Source: Bacteroidota bacterium
Lineage (GTDB): Bacteria > Bacteroidota > Bacteroidia > B-17B0 > Aurantibacillaceae
Direction: 5' to 3'
Assembly (NCBI GenBank): GCA_013298715.1
Contig: JAAFIQ010000015.1
Location: 48,332-112,331 of the forward strand
Length of the DNA: 64,000 nucleotides
The notes beneath the pieces are model-generated. The model saw only the letters and a program-made list of their open reading frames with translations. It did not search any database and had not been told where the DNA came from. This document shows, in pieces, positions 38,769-47,244 of the stretch. How positions within the stretch are numbered: the first letter of the stretch is position 1; the number at the start of each line of letters is the position of its first letter. The position numbers and the translations under genes are program-made.

Positions 38769-40540
38769 AACTCTAGTGCCTTTTTTAAATCTACAATGTT
38801 ATCTGCAGATTCGCTGATTGGTGTAACATTGAATTTATTGCCATTTTCACTTATTGTTGCAGCAAAACTTTCTTTATTAGATAAATAAATTTTATTTTTT
38901 TGGAAAATACAAATGCTGTAAATACTATTTGCGTTGTAAGAAATAACTCGCTCTGCGCTTCTATCTAATCGGTATACTACTTTACGGGAATGATCAACCA
39001 CATAAATATCGTTGGGATTTAAGGGGTTGCTGTTATGAACAAAAATTGGCCGAACACTATTATCATTGGGTCGCGCATGCGGACAATCGGAATTATAAAT
39101 ACCAAAGTTGCTGATGGTGAATAAGCGTGTTGCCTTGGTTTGATTATCCATGGTTTTAAATTGACTTTGTAACTGATTGGCTTGCGATTGCTGCATTTGG
39201 GCGAGGATCAAATCTTTTTCTTTTTTATATTTTTCCTCCAACATTTTTTGTTGTGTTATATAGGCAGTTTGTTTTGCAAGCATTTCAGCTTTTAATTTTT
39301 CTTCTTGTTCGTTACGTTTTGTAAGTAAAGAATTATAATCGCCTAACGATTTGCTGTAGGTTTTTTCAGCCTTCTCCAAATCTGCGCCTTCAAGTACTGG
39401 GTAAACAATTAATTTTTCTTTTCTATTTCTGTAAGTTAATTCTAATAAATAGTTTTTTCCTTTTTGTGGGCCTTCTTTTACTTTTAAATCGCTCCAAGTT
39501 ATTTCATGAAAATCTTTATTATAATTTTTATTTTCATCGCCAACTTCAAATAGTAATTTGTCAAAGGCTTTTAATTCGGGAAACTCGTTATAATTGCCAT
39601 CTAATACAAAGTTTGGGCGGCCGGTTGCTCTGCTTGGTTTATTTGGCTCTTTGTATTTTGGAAGTAGTTCTATTTTTTTTGTATAAACAGTTTTTACACT
39701 ATCTATTTTTTTAGGAATGAGAACATCTATTTGGTTGCGTAGTGTTGTAAGCTTTGGATTTGATTCAATTGTTGGAGTAACTTTTTTATTAGCGTTTGCG
39801 AAGGCTGTTTTTTGTTGAGGTATATTTTGGGCTTCGTCTTTTTTAATGTAGTTCCATTTTTTGGCAATTGTATCTAAGTAATACTGGTTAAATTTATTTT
39901 CGGCATTTTGCGATGCCATTTCTACATCAATGGTTTTACCTGCTCTAATGTAAATCTGTTCACTATTTTGAGTACCATTAATTTTAAACATCCCGGCGCT
40001 TTCAAAATCTTTTTTTGTACCAGCACTATCATATTGCATGGGAATGCCGCTTACTATAATATCAGCGGCATCGTGGTACTCTTGATATTCTATGGTTACA
40101 TCTCCTACGATTTCTTCTCCTTGTTTATTTACAAAAGTATTTTTAGGGATTTTTATTTGGCTATTGTTGTGGGTAATTACTTGGTCTTTGTTACTATTAA
40201 CCGTGTACTTGGCTGTGCTTTGTTTTAAAGCAGTGCTTGGGGCTTGTATAAATTTTTCTATTGGAGCTGGTTTAAGAACGTTAGTAGTTAATTTATCATT
40301 TACTGTGGTGTTATTTTTTGAGTTATTAAAAAGAGCTAAATACGTTACGGTACATGTTATAATTGCGCCTGCAATAATTGTTCGGTAAACAATTTTTTTA
40401 TTTTTCCACCAAGTTCGATCCTCACGAGCTTTAGCAATGCTTTGGTTTTTAAATTGTTTTAAAAGCTGGTCAAAGTTTTTATTTTTATTAATCTCGTCAT
40501 CGCTAATGGGTGGCCTTTCGATATTAAATTTAGTGGGCAT
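38765..40540 (-). CDS. Single-pass membrane protein encoded next to an ECF sigma factor
   Basis: 591 residues. A cytoplasmic N-terminus of about 50 residues (PPISDDEINKNKNFDQLLKQ) precedes one membrane segment (51-70, YRTIIAGAIITCTVTYLALF), giving the topology of an anti-sigma factor. The periplasmic part has a ZU5-like beta region (about 110-215, IKIPKNTFVNKQGEEIVGDV), a coiled coil (about 400-450, Lys/Gln-rich) and a C-terminal beta domain (VVDHSRKVVYRLDRSAERVI). I see no zinc-binding anti-sigma HxxxCxxC motif. It follows the sigma gene by 10 nt, so it may regulate it; this is inference. Confidence 0.7.
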   Translation of the reverse strand: MPTKFNIERPPISDDEINKNKNFDQLLKQFKNQSIAKAREDRTWWKNKKIVYRTIIAGAIITCTVTYLALFNNSKNNTTVNDKLTTNVLKPAPIEKFIQAPSTALKQSTAKYTVNSNKDQVITHNNSQIKIPKNTFVNKQGEEIVGDVTIEYQEYHDAADIIVSGIPMQYDSAGTKKDFESAGMFKINGTQNSEQIYIRAGKTIDVEMASQNAENKFNQYYLDTIAKKWNYIKKDEAQNIPQQKTAFANANKKVTPTIESNPKLTTLRNQIDVLIPKKIDSVKTVYTKKIELLPKYKEPNKPSRATGRPNFVLDGNYNEFPELKAFDKLLFEVGDENKNYNKDFHEITWSDLKVKEGPQKGKNYLLELTYRNRKEKLIVYPVLEGADLEKAEKTYSKSLGDYNSLLTKRNEQEEKLKAEMLAKQTAYITQQKMLEEKYKKEKDLILAQMQQSQANQLQSQFKTMDNQTKATRLFTISNFGIYNSDCPHARPNDNSVRPIFVHNSNPLNPNDIYVVDHSRKVVYRLDRSAERVISYNANSIYSICIFQKNKIYLSNKESFAATISENGNKFNVTPISESADNIVDLKKALEL

Positions 40541-40550
40541 ACAATGGGTT

Positions 40551-41147
40551 TTATAATTTTATCTTTTTAATTTTAACTTTTAGTTTTTCAATAATTCGGT
40601 GCATTTTAACTTTGGCATTCCCTTCGGTAGTATTTAAAATTTCAGCAATTTCTTTAAATGGTCTTTTTTCGAAATACCTCATCTCAACAAGTTGTAAATC
40701 TTCTTCATCCAATTCAGAAATTATTTGTTTTAGAGCTGGTAAGTATTCTTCAAAAAAAGGTTCGCTTTGTTCTTCGCAAATAAATTTTAAATCGCTTATG
40801 TCAGCATTTACTGCACGTTTGTCTTTTAGGTTTCTGAACAATTGCATCATTTCGTTGTGTGCAATTCTGTATAACCAACTTGCAAATGGAACTCCTTTAA
40901 ATTGGTAGTTTGTTAAGTTGGTTAAAGCCTTTAAAAAAACCTGACCAGTAACATCAAAGGCGGTTTCTTTACAATCCATACGCTGGTATAGATAGTTAAA
41001 AATTTGCTTGTAATACTTATTGTACAGTGGAGCAAATTTTTCGGGATTTAACTTCGCAGCTTCAATAATGACTAACTCATCATTCAACTGTGCGTCGGTG
41101 TGGTGATAGTGTGAGTTAATTGTCATATGAAGTGAATTATTAGACAT
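40551..41147 (-). CDS. ECF-family RNA polymerase sigma factor
   Basis: 198 residues from the ATG at 41147; a GTG at 41174 would add nine. Sigma region 2 is FAPLYNKYYKQIFNYLYQRM with the -10-recognition part PFASWLYRIAHNEMMQLFRN, and region 4 is VEMRYFEKRPFKEIAEILNT followed by the helix TEGNAKVKMHRIIEKL. ECF sigma factors respond to envelope signals through a partner that releases them. The likely partner is the next gene, a single-pass membrane protein. No clear autoregulatory box is seen in the 178-bp gap upstream. Confidence 0.93.
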   Translation of the reverse strand: MSNNSLHMTINSHYHHTDAQLNDELVIIEAAKLNPEKFAPLYNKYYKQIFNYLYQRMDCKETAFDVTGQVFLKALTNLTNYQFKGVPFASWLYRIAHNEMMQLFRNLKDKRAVNADISDLKFICEEQSEPFFEEYLPALKQIISELDEEDLQLVEMRYFEKRPFKEIAEILNTTEGNAKVKMHRIIEKLKVKIKKIKL

Positions 41148-41325
41148 GTTACTGTTATAAGTAAAAAGTGCCACTAGGGTTACGCCAAAATTTCAAACAA
41201 CTTCCTATTTATAATTAAGTACTTGATAATCAGTTACAAAATTTTTAGTTAAAATGAGTGAAGGAGTTTTTTTTATGGGTGAAACTACCTTTTGAGTGAG
41301 TGAATGAATTTTTGTAAGGGTGAAT

Positions 41326-42780
41326 TTATTCAGATTTTGATTCTATTTTGCCTGTATTATGGTAAATTTCTATACAAACCAAGGCAGCTAAGAAGCCCCA
41401 AAATAAGATTGACAATTTATCGCTATCTAAAAAATTATTTAAAAAACCGTGAACAAAATAAGTAGCTAACCCTAAAAAAAGTCCTAAAGAAAGTAGTCGG
41501 GTATCGCGATTTGTTATGGAGTAATATAGTTTAAAACCGAGGTGGGCGGTGTACAATAATAAAATAACTACAATCAATCCTCCAAAAAGACCTTGTTCGG
41601 CCAAAGGGCCAAGGTATTCGCTATGTGCGTTACCATTGGTTCCAAAATTTGTACTTATGATTGTGCGTTCTTTACTTAACTGGTAAGGTGCGTATTTGAA
41701 CATGTAGGTGCCAGGGCCCCAACCAAATATTGGCTTATCTTGCCACATGCGCCAAGCACAGCTCCATCGGTTAAGTCGCTCTAGATTAGAAGCATCGGTA
41801 CTGATATTTGATACAGATTCAATGTTATTTGAAAATCCTCCTTCTGCATCGGTATTATTTCTGCCTAATGCAATAAAAATTTCAGTTTGAAATGTGAAGA
41901 AAATAATAGTTAATGCAATTATTGTGGCGTAAATAGTGTGTAGTTTTATTCGTACTAAAAAACAAAAACTTATACCTGCAGCTACCAACAAACTCAGCCA
42001 ACCTGCACGTGCAAAAGATAAAATTATTCCTGATAAGTAAAGAAGTAAAAAGGCGAATAATATAATTTTGGTTGGTTTTGATATGGATTTGGTAAACAAT
42101 AAACACACAAATAACGGTATTAACATTGCTAGTGCTGCGCCGTAAGCTGTATGGTCGTTATAAAAAGGGTCAACAACCCAATCGGCCTCTTTATCGCCAA
42201 AGTTGTATAAGGAGTGCCTGTAGATAGTGTAAATTATCACAATTCCTAGGGAAGTGGAGTAGCAATAAATAAAATTTAAAATGTTTTTTTTCTCTTTAAA
42301 TATATAGGGCATAATTAAATAACAACTAAAAATAAACCATAACCTGCTAATTAGGTATTTTATAGAAACAATATAATCGGAGCTAAAGCAGGTTGTAAAA
42401 CCCATCCAAAGAAGTTGAGCAAGAATTATCATACTAACCGGATGGTTTAAAAACTTTTTTTCCTTATTAACGCTTACCAGTGCATTTAATAAATAAAGAA
42501 GCATTAAACCTGCCATTATTGGCTCTGTTGGAAGGCTTAAATCAAGTCCTTCCGATACACCAAGTTCTTTTAGCGTTATTGAGAGCGGGGTAGCAAAGGC
42601 AAGAAAAAACACGAGTTTTTCTATATTAAAAATGGCAAAGTAAACGATTAAACAAATTGCTGGAATAACATTGTACGGATAGAAATAATCTTTTTTATAA
42701 ACCAAAATATAGCAATTGCCTAAAATAAATAATAGGATAAGTAGCTCGGCTAAATATGATTTAAAATATTTTAAAAGCAT
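41326..42780 (-). CDS. O-antigen ligase / Wzy-like polysaccharide polymerase
   Basis: 484 residues with about 12 membrane segments. The hallmark long periplasmic loop (about 305-395) contains the family signature RLNRWSCAWRMWQDKPIFGW and HSEYLGPLAEQGLFG, as in Wzy_C / O-antigen ligase (WaaL) proteins. It polymerises repeat units or ligates glycan to lipid A core. Its position at the end of a Wzz-Wzz-Wzx series argues for Wzy. It begins 4 nt after the stop of the second Wzz-like gene and is thus last in that operon. Confidence 0.88.
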   Translation of the reverse strand: MLLKYFKSYLAELLILLFILGNCYILVYKKDYFYPYNVIPAICLIVYFAIFNIEKLVFFLAFATPLSITLKELGVSEGLDLSLPTEPIMAGLMLLYLLNALVSVNKEKKFLNHPVSMIILAQLLWMGFTTCFSSDYIVSIKYLISRLWFIFSCYLIMPYIFKEKKNILNFIYCYSTSLGIVIIYTIYRHSLYNFGDKEADWVVDPFYNDHTAYGAALAMLIPLFVCLLFTKSISKPTKIILFAFLLLYLSGIILSFARAGWLSLLVAAGISFCFLVRIKLHTIYATIIALTIIFFTFQTEIFIALGRNNTDAEGGFSNNIESVSNISTDASNLERLNRWSCAWRMWQDKPIFGWGPGTYMFKYAPYQLSKERTIISTNFGTNGNAHSEYLGPLAEQGLFGGLIVVILLLYTAHLGFKLYYSITNRDTRLLSLGLFLGLATYFVHGFLNNFLDSDKLSILFWGFLAALVCIEIYHNTGKIESKSE

Positions 42781-42783
42781 TAC

Positions 42784-43605
42784 CTAATTATTTGCTTTAA
42801 TTAACTTAATAATTAATGTTAGTAATAATGCGCCCAAACAAGCAATTATTACAAATTGTGAACGTAGAGGGTAGCAACGTTTATCCGTTAAAGTTGGTTT
42901 TGAGACTACTGTCACAAAGTCATTATTATTAACTGCATCAATTAAATAAATATCACTTTGCTGTTTTAACTTAGCGTATGATTTAAAGTTTGCCTTGATA
43001 TTTTCTTTAATTATTTTTTTCTCAACATCTGAGGTTGTTTTATTTACATCTATACCCAAGTTAATTTTTTCAATTTCTTTTTTTAACGAATCAAACTCTA
43101 TAAAATGGCGGTTTAGAGCTCTGCGGGTGTTTTCGTAATATTGCTTGGCTATTTTGGTTTTGGATTCTTTTAAAAGCAAATTTGTAAGTTTAATTAACTC
43201 CGCATTTAATTGTTGCGCAAATTTTGGGTCGGTATCTTTTACCGTAATTTCAAGAGACTCGGAAAGTGTAGGCTTAATACTTACATGCTCACTAAATTCA
43301 TAATTAAATAATGATTTACCGCCTTTTGTTGTTGTTGTATCAATTCCATAGCGTTCAAACAAATTAAATTTTTTAGCTAACTCAAATTTAGTGTCTTCGC
43401 TTAAAAAGTATTGTAGTAGTTGCTCTGTATTAGATTCGTCGGAAGTTTGGTGTATATTTACTGGAAATACAACCGCAACAGATTTGTATTTTTCTTTTAA
43501 CAAAAAAGTGGCGCCAAATGTACCTAAGGCAGCAATTATTGTAACCAACAAAAACAATTTTGTATTTTGCTTTATTACTTGTAAAATTAAATTAGCTGAT
43601 AACAT
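42784..43605 (-). CDS. Wzz-like chain-length determinant protein (PCP), second copy
   Basis: 273 residues. Two membrane helices bracket a periplasmic coiled-coil region: TM1 about 16-36 (LFLLVTIIAALGTFGATFLL) and TM2 about 250-270 (QFVIIACLGALLLTLIIKLI). The conserved post-TM1 PCP segment reads KYKSVAVVFPVNIHQT and the pre-TM2 proline-rich motif is VVSKPTLTDKRCYPLR. Wzz-type proteins set glycan chain length. Its neighbour upstream is a second, longer Wzz-like protein, suggesting a pair. The gene lacks a C-terminal tyrosine kinase domain. Confidence 0.85.
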   Translation of the reverse strand: MLSANLILQVIKQNTKLFLLVTIIAALGTFGATFLLKEKYKSVAVVFPVNIHQTSDESNTEQLLQYFLSEDTKFELAKKFNLFERYGIDTTTTKGGKSLFNYEFSEHVSIKPTLSESLEITVKDTDPKFAQQLNAELIKLTNLLLKESKTKIAKQYYENTRRALNRHFIEFDSLKKEIEKINLGIDVNKTTSDVEKKIIKENIKANFKSYAKLKQQSDIYLIDAVNNNDFVTVVSKPTLTDKRCYPLRSQFVIIACLGALLLTLIIKLIKANN

Positions 43606-43610
43606 AAAAA

Positions 43611-44609
43611 TTAGTCGTTAAAATTTATTTTAGATAATTTTTCTTTGATTAATAAAATTACAATTGAGAAAAAAAGACTACCAAATACTGATAATAGAAT
43701 GATTGTGGCACGTTTAGGTCTTGCTTTGTATTCGTTAGGAATTGCTTTTTCAATTTCAAATTTAAAAGGTAAATTTTGATTTAGGTTTACTAACGCCTCG
43801 TCGTATTTTGATTTTAAAACAGGGTACTTAAATCTGTATTTTTTTAAATTTTCTTCAATTGCCAAATAATTTCCTCCATAACTTCTTAAAATATCTAGTT
43901 TTTTTTCAATAGCTGCCATTCCCTGGTTATTACCTTTTTCCATTGCTTTGGCATAGCTCTTGCTATAGGCTTCTACTTCGTTTTTATAATCTAACACACC
44001 TATTTTTCTTAACGATTGTAAACTGTCTTCTAATTCGTGCATCATCTCTACAGTATGATCAAGTTCTTTAGAAACAATATTCAGTGCCGTTTGAGCGACA
44101 CGTTTTGTCATTTCAAATCTTACGGTATCGCAATAGCCACTAATTGCATTCGCTAATTTAGCGGCATTATTTGCAGTGTAATTATAAGCCTCTATTTTAA
44201 TACTATTTAAATCGGTTCGTTTAATAGTTACCATATCGTCCCATTTTAACTTTAAGTAATGAATTCTAAAAGTTGTATCTTTTAATTTCCACATTTCCCA
44301 TAAATTTAAGGCATCTGCAACTTTTAATTTTAAAATGTCTGAATTTAGTATTTGAATAACTTTTTCGGCATCATCTTCATCGCCTAATTGCATATAGTCC
44401 TCTTGATTTCCGAAATTTTGTTCAATTAATAATTTTGAAGTTGAAAAATGGCGGGCAGGAAAAATTGTTACAGTAGACTTGTACTGTTTTGGCAGTAAAA
44501 ATGCAATAATACTTGATAATAGTAAGCTAGTTATGAATACAAACCCTAATAATTTTTTGCGTTTGTATAAGCTTATTAAGAATTCTTTGTTAAATAATTG
44601 ATTAAACAT
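43611..44609 (-). CDS. Wzz-like chain-length determinant protein (PCP), first copy
   Basis: 332 residues. TM1 at about 18-38 (LLGFVFITSLLLSSIIAFLL), then KQYKSTVTIFPARHF, a long helical periplasmic region (about 170-280) and TM2 at about 302-322 (ATIILLSVFGSLFFSIVILL). The pre-TM2 motif is KAIPNEYKARPKR. It is the longer of two adjacent PCP proteins and starts 6 nt after the flippase stop, so Wzx-Wzz-Wzz-Wzy are probably one transcript. The two Wzz proteins differ in length and sequence, so they are not a recent duplication. Confidence 0.88.
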   Translation of the reverse strand: MFNQLFNKEFLISLYKRKKLLGFVFITSLLLSSIIAFLLPKQYKSTVTIFPARHFSTSKLLIEQNFGNQEDYMQLGDEDDAEKVIQILNSDILKLKVADALNLWEMWKLKDTTFRIHYLKLKWDDMVTIKRTDLNSIKIEAYNYTANNAAKLANAISGYCDTVRFEMTKRVAQTALNIVSKELDHTVEMMHELEDSLQSLRKIGVLDYKNEVEAYSKSYAKAMEKGNNQGMAAIEKKLDILRSYGGNYLAIEENLKKYRFKYPVLKSKYDEALVNLNQNLPFKFEIEKAIPNEYKARPKRATIILLSVFGSLFFSIVILLIKEKLSKINFND

Positions 44610-44615
44610 ATTTTA

Positions 44616-46055
44616 CTATTTATATTTTACAAACCTTAAAATTGATTTAGGATTTATTACCCCTGTAACAAAAGCTAATAAGCCACTAAATATAAGCATT
44701 ATTACGAAATTGATTTCTGTAATTTTGGTTATGTTTCGAGTTAGCACGTTCACCAGAAACAATCCGCCAATAAATAAAAAAACAGATAATAATAATCGTT
44801 TATTAACTCTAAAATTAAACACCTTGTAGCATATAAATGCCTGCGCAAGCCCAGTAAGCATTTGAGTAATTAGGCTTGATACGGCGCTTCCGAAGGCAAA
44901 AAATTTTGGGATTAAAATAAAGTTTAATATAACGTTTATTAAAATTCCACCAACTGCGGCAATATTTTGTTTTTTTAAATTACCACTTGCTGTTAATAGT
45001 GTACCAAAAACGCATGTTAAGCAAACCGCCGTAAAACAACTCATTATTACCGCTAAAATCTCATAGCCTTGTGTATCGCCCGTATAAATTTTAGTGAAAA
45101 AGTACTCGGCATAAAAAATTGTTCCAATTGAAACAATTAATGCTGGTGTAACTAATAGTGTAAACGAAAGTCTAATAATATTCTCCATATTATCCTTGTT
45201 TTTGAGCATTCTGCTAAAAATTGGAATGAGCTGTAAAGAAAATAGAGTTGCAATTTGATTGGCTGCATCTAACAAACGAAACGATTTAGCGTAAATACCA
45301 CTTTGTACTTTTCCTAAATCGCCCCCTAAAATTTTTTCGATCATTATACTGTCTAAGCGGTTATAAAAGGTCATTAATAAAACAAGAATTGCAAATGGTA
45401 AACTTTTTTTTAGAACCATTTTACAAAAAGCAAAATCTATGTTTAGCTGAAAACTGTGGGTTTTATTTAGTACAATAAAAAAACAAATAATTCCTGTAAG
45501 CAGATAACCAATTGTTTGAGCATAAATAAAACTCATAGCAGATATTTGCCACCCAAAATAATGCAGCAACATAGCTACTAAAATGAGCACTTGAATCAAC
45601 CTATCTAAAACAGAAACAATACTATCAATAGTAAAAAGATAAAGCCCTTGCAAGTTAGATCTTAAAAAAACATTAAAACTTAGTAAAAAACAATTTAAAC
45701 ATAGAAAGCAGAGCATTTTAAAATTAAAGTCTAATAAAAAATAACCTATTGGTATTGATAACAGAAAATAAAAAATGCCCAATGCAAATTTTAAACTCAT
45801 CATTTTGCCAAGGTGTTTACTCAATAAATGATTATTTTGAGCAATGTTTCTACTATTAAAATTCGTGAGGCCTAAGTCCAACAAAATGGTAAGCAACAAA
45901 GAAAAATTAAAAACTACAAAATATTCGCCATAATCTCTATCCCCAATTTGCCCTTGAACTTTTGGTTCTATTATAACTGTCCAAAACGGTTTAATTAACA
46001 GGTTTAAAACCAGTAAAATAGCCAAATCAAATATGAACTTCTTTTTTTGAACCAA
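44616..46055 (-). CDS. Oligosaccharide flippase (Wzx, MATE-like)
   Basis: 479 residues with about 12-14 membrane segments and the Polysacc_synt layout (FDLAILLVLNLLIKPFW at the start, then NFSLLLTILLDLGLTNFNSR). It moves lipid-linked repeat units across the inner membrane. The start is TTG at 46055, in frame with KKKFIFDLAILL, and a perfect TATATTTG box ends 5 nt upstream. It is the first gene of the Wzx-Wzz-Wzz-Wzy operon and diverges from a glycosyltransferase gene. Confidence 0.9.
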   Translation of the reverse strand: MVQKKKFIFDLAILLVLNLLIKPFWTVIIEPKVQGQIGDRDYGEYFVVFNFSLLLTILLDLGLTNFNSRNIAQNNHLLSKHLGKMMSLKFALGIFYFLLSIPIGYFLLDFNFKMLCFLCLNCFLLSFNVFLRSNLQGLYLFTIDSIVSVLDRLIQVLILVAMLLHYFGWQISAMSFIYAQTIGYLLTGIICFFIVLNKTHSFQLNIDFAFCKMVLKKSLPFAILVLLMTFYNRLDSIMIEKILGGDLGKVQSGIYAKSFRLLDAANQIATLFSLQLIPIFSRMLKNKDNMENIIRLSFTLLVTPALIVSIGTIFYAEYFFTKIYTGDTQGYEILAVIMSCFTAVCLTCVFGTLLTASGNLKKQNIAAVGGILINVILNFILIPKFFAFGSAVSSLITQMLTGLAQAFICYKVFNFRVNKRLLLSVFLFIGGLFLVNVLTRNITKITEINFVIMLIFSGLLAFVTGVINPKSILRFVKYK

Positions 46056-46060
46056 GGCGG

Positions 46061-46068
46061 CAAATATA
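46061..46068 (-). promoter_or_regulatory. TAnnTTTG -7 box (TATATTTG) for the flippase operon
   Basis: Perfect -7 consensus on the minus strand, ending 5 nt before the TTG at 46055. With the plus-strand box at 46102 it forms a divergent promoter pair inside 58 bp. Confidence 0.5.
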
Positions 46069-46101
46069 GCATTTTTTATGGCTTATACTAGTATTATTTT
46101 A

Positions 46102-46109
46102 TACTTTTG
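46102..46109 (+). promoter_or_regulatory. TAnnTTTG -7 box (TACTTTTG) for the glycosyltransferase
   Basis: Perfect -7 consensus ending 4 nt before the ATG at 46114. It supports this ATG over an in-frame one at 46078, because the upstream ATG would lie before the promoter. Confidence 0.5.
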
Positions 46110-46113
46110 CCTA

Positions 46114-47244
46114 ATGCACATTGTAGTAAATACGCGCCTTTTAATAGAAAATAAGTTAGAAGGAATGGGATGGTTTACCTACCAAACACTTAAATTCATT
46201 ACTACTACAAATCCTGATATTAAGTTTACCTTTTTATTCGATAGGCCTTTCAGCAATGATTTTATTTTTGCTAAGAATATTACCGGAATTAAAATTGGAT
46301 TTCCAGCACGGCATCCGGTATTATATTATTTATGGTTTCAATTTTCGGTTAAAAAGGCACTAAAAAAATTAAAACCCGATTTGTTTTTATCACCTGATGG
46401 GTTTTTGTGCATAGGTGCTAGGTGCAAGCAACTTCCAGTTATCCATGATATAAATTTCTTTCATCATCCTAACGATTCAAAATGGCTAACAGCAAAATAT
46501 TATAATTATTTCTTTCCAAAGTTTGCTAAGGAAGCAGCACGAATTGTAACTGTTTCAGAATACAGTAAAAATGATATTGCTAAGAATTACAAAATTGATA
46601 AAAATAAAATTGATGTAGTTTATAATGGCATTAATAATTTTTTTAAGCCATTAACAGACGAAGAAAAAATTGAAACAAAAAGAAAGTTTTCCAACTTTGA
46701 AGATTATTTTGTTTATGTTGGCTCATTGCACCCACGCAAAAATATTTTTAATTTAATAAAAGCATTTGCCATTTTTAAAACTAAAACTGATAGTAAATTA
46801 AAATTAGTTTTGGCTGGCCCAAACTATTGGGGTATGGAAAAAATTAATTCATTGATTTTGGAATTAAAAATTAGTGAAGAAGTTGTTTTTACTGGCAGGC
46901 TCCCAAACAACGACTTGGCAAAGGTTTTAGGCGGTGCACTCTGTTTAACTTACATACCTTATTACGAAGGCTTTGGAATACCTTTAGTTGAGGCTATGCA
47001 ATGCCAAATGCCAATAATAACAAGTAATGTTACTAGTTTACCAGAAGTAGCGGGCAATGCAGCCATTTTGGTAAATCCATATAATGTTAAAGAAATTGCA
47101 GATGCGATGGAAATAGTTGCTTTTGATTCTGCCAAAACGAAACAACTCATTGAAAATGGAAAACAACGCAAAAACGAGTTTAGTTGGGAAAAGAGTGGCG
47201 AATTATTGATGCGTAGTATTTTAAAAACAATTAAAAACTTATAG
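46114..47244 (+). CDS. Glycosyltransferase family 4-type (GT-B) protein
   Basis: 376 residues from the ATG at 46114, chosen because MHIVVNTRLL is the usual GT4 start and a -7 box lies just upstream. The N-terminal Rossmann fold runs to about 165 (RIVTVSEYSKNDIAKNYKI). The C-terminal donor-binding half contains VYVGSLHPRKNIFNLIKAF, ANVFTGRLPNNDL-type sequence and the E-x7-E nucleotide-sugar motif in YYEGFGIPLVEAMQCQMPII. It adds a sugar to a lipid-linked or glycan acceptor. Its 3' end overlaps the converging waaA by 14 nt. Confidence 0.92.
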   Translation: MHIVVNTRLLIENKLEGMGWFTYQTLKFITTTNPDIKFTFLFDRPFSNDFIFAKNITGIKIGFPARHPVLYYLWFQFSVKKALKKLKPDLFLSPDGFLCIGARCKQLPVIHDINFFHHPNDSKWLTAKYYNYFFPKFAKEAARIVTVSEYSKNDIAKNYKIDKNKIDVVYNGINNFFKPLTDEEKIETKRKFSNFEDYFVYVGSLHPRKNIFNLIKAFAIFKTKTDSKLKLVLAGPNYWGMEKINSLILELKISEEVVFTGRLPNNDLAKVLGGALCLTYIPYYEGFGIPLVEAMQCQMPIITSNVTSLPEVAGNAAILVNPYNVKEIADAMEIVAFDSAKTKQLIENGKQRKNEFSWEKSGELLMRSILKTIKNL

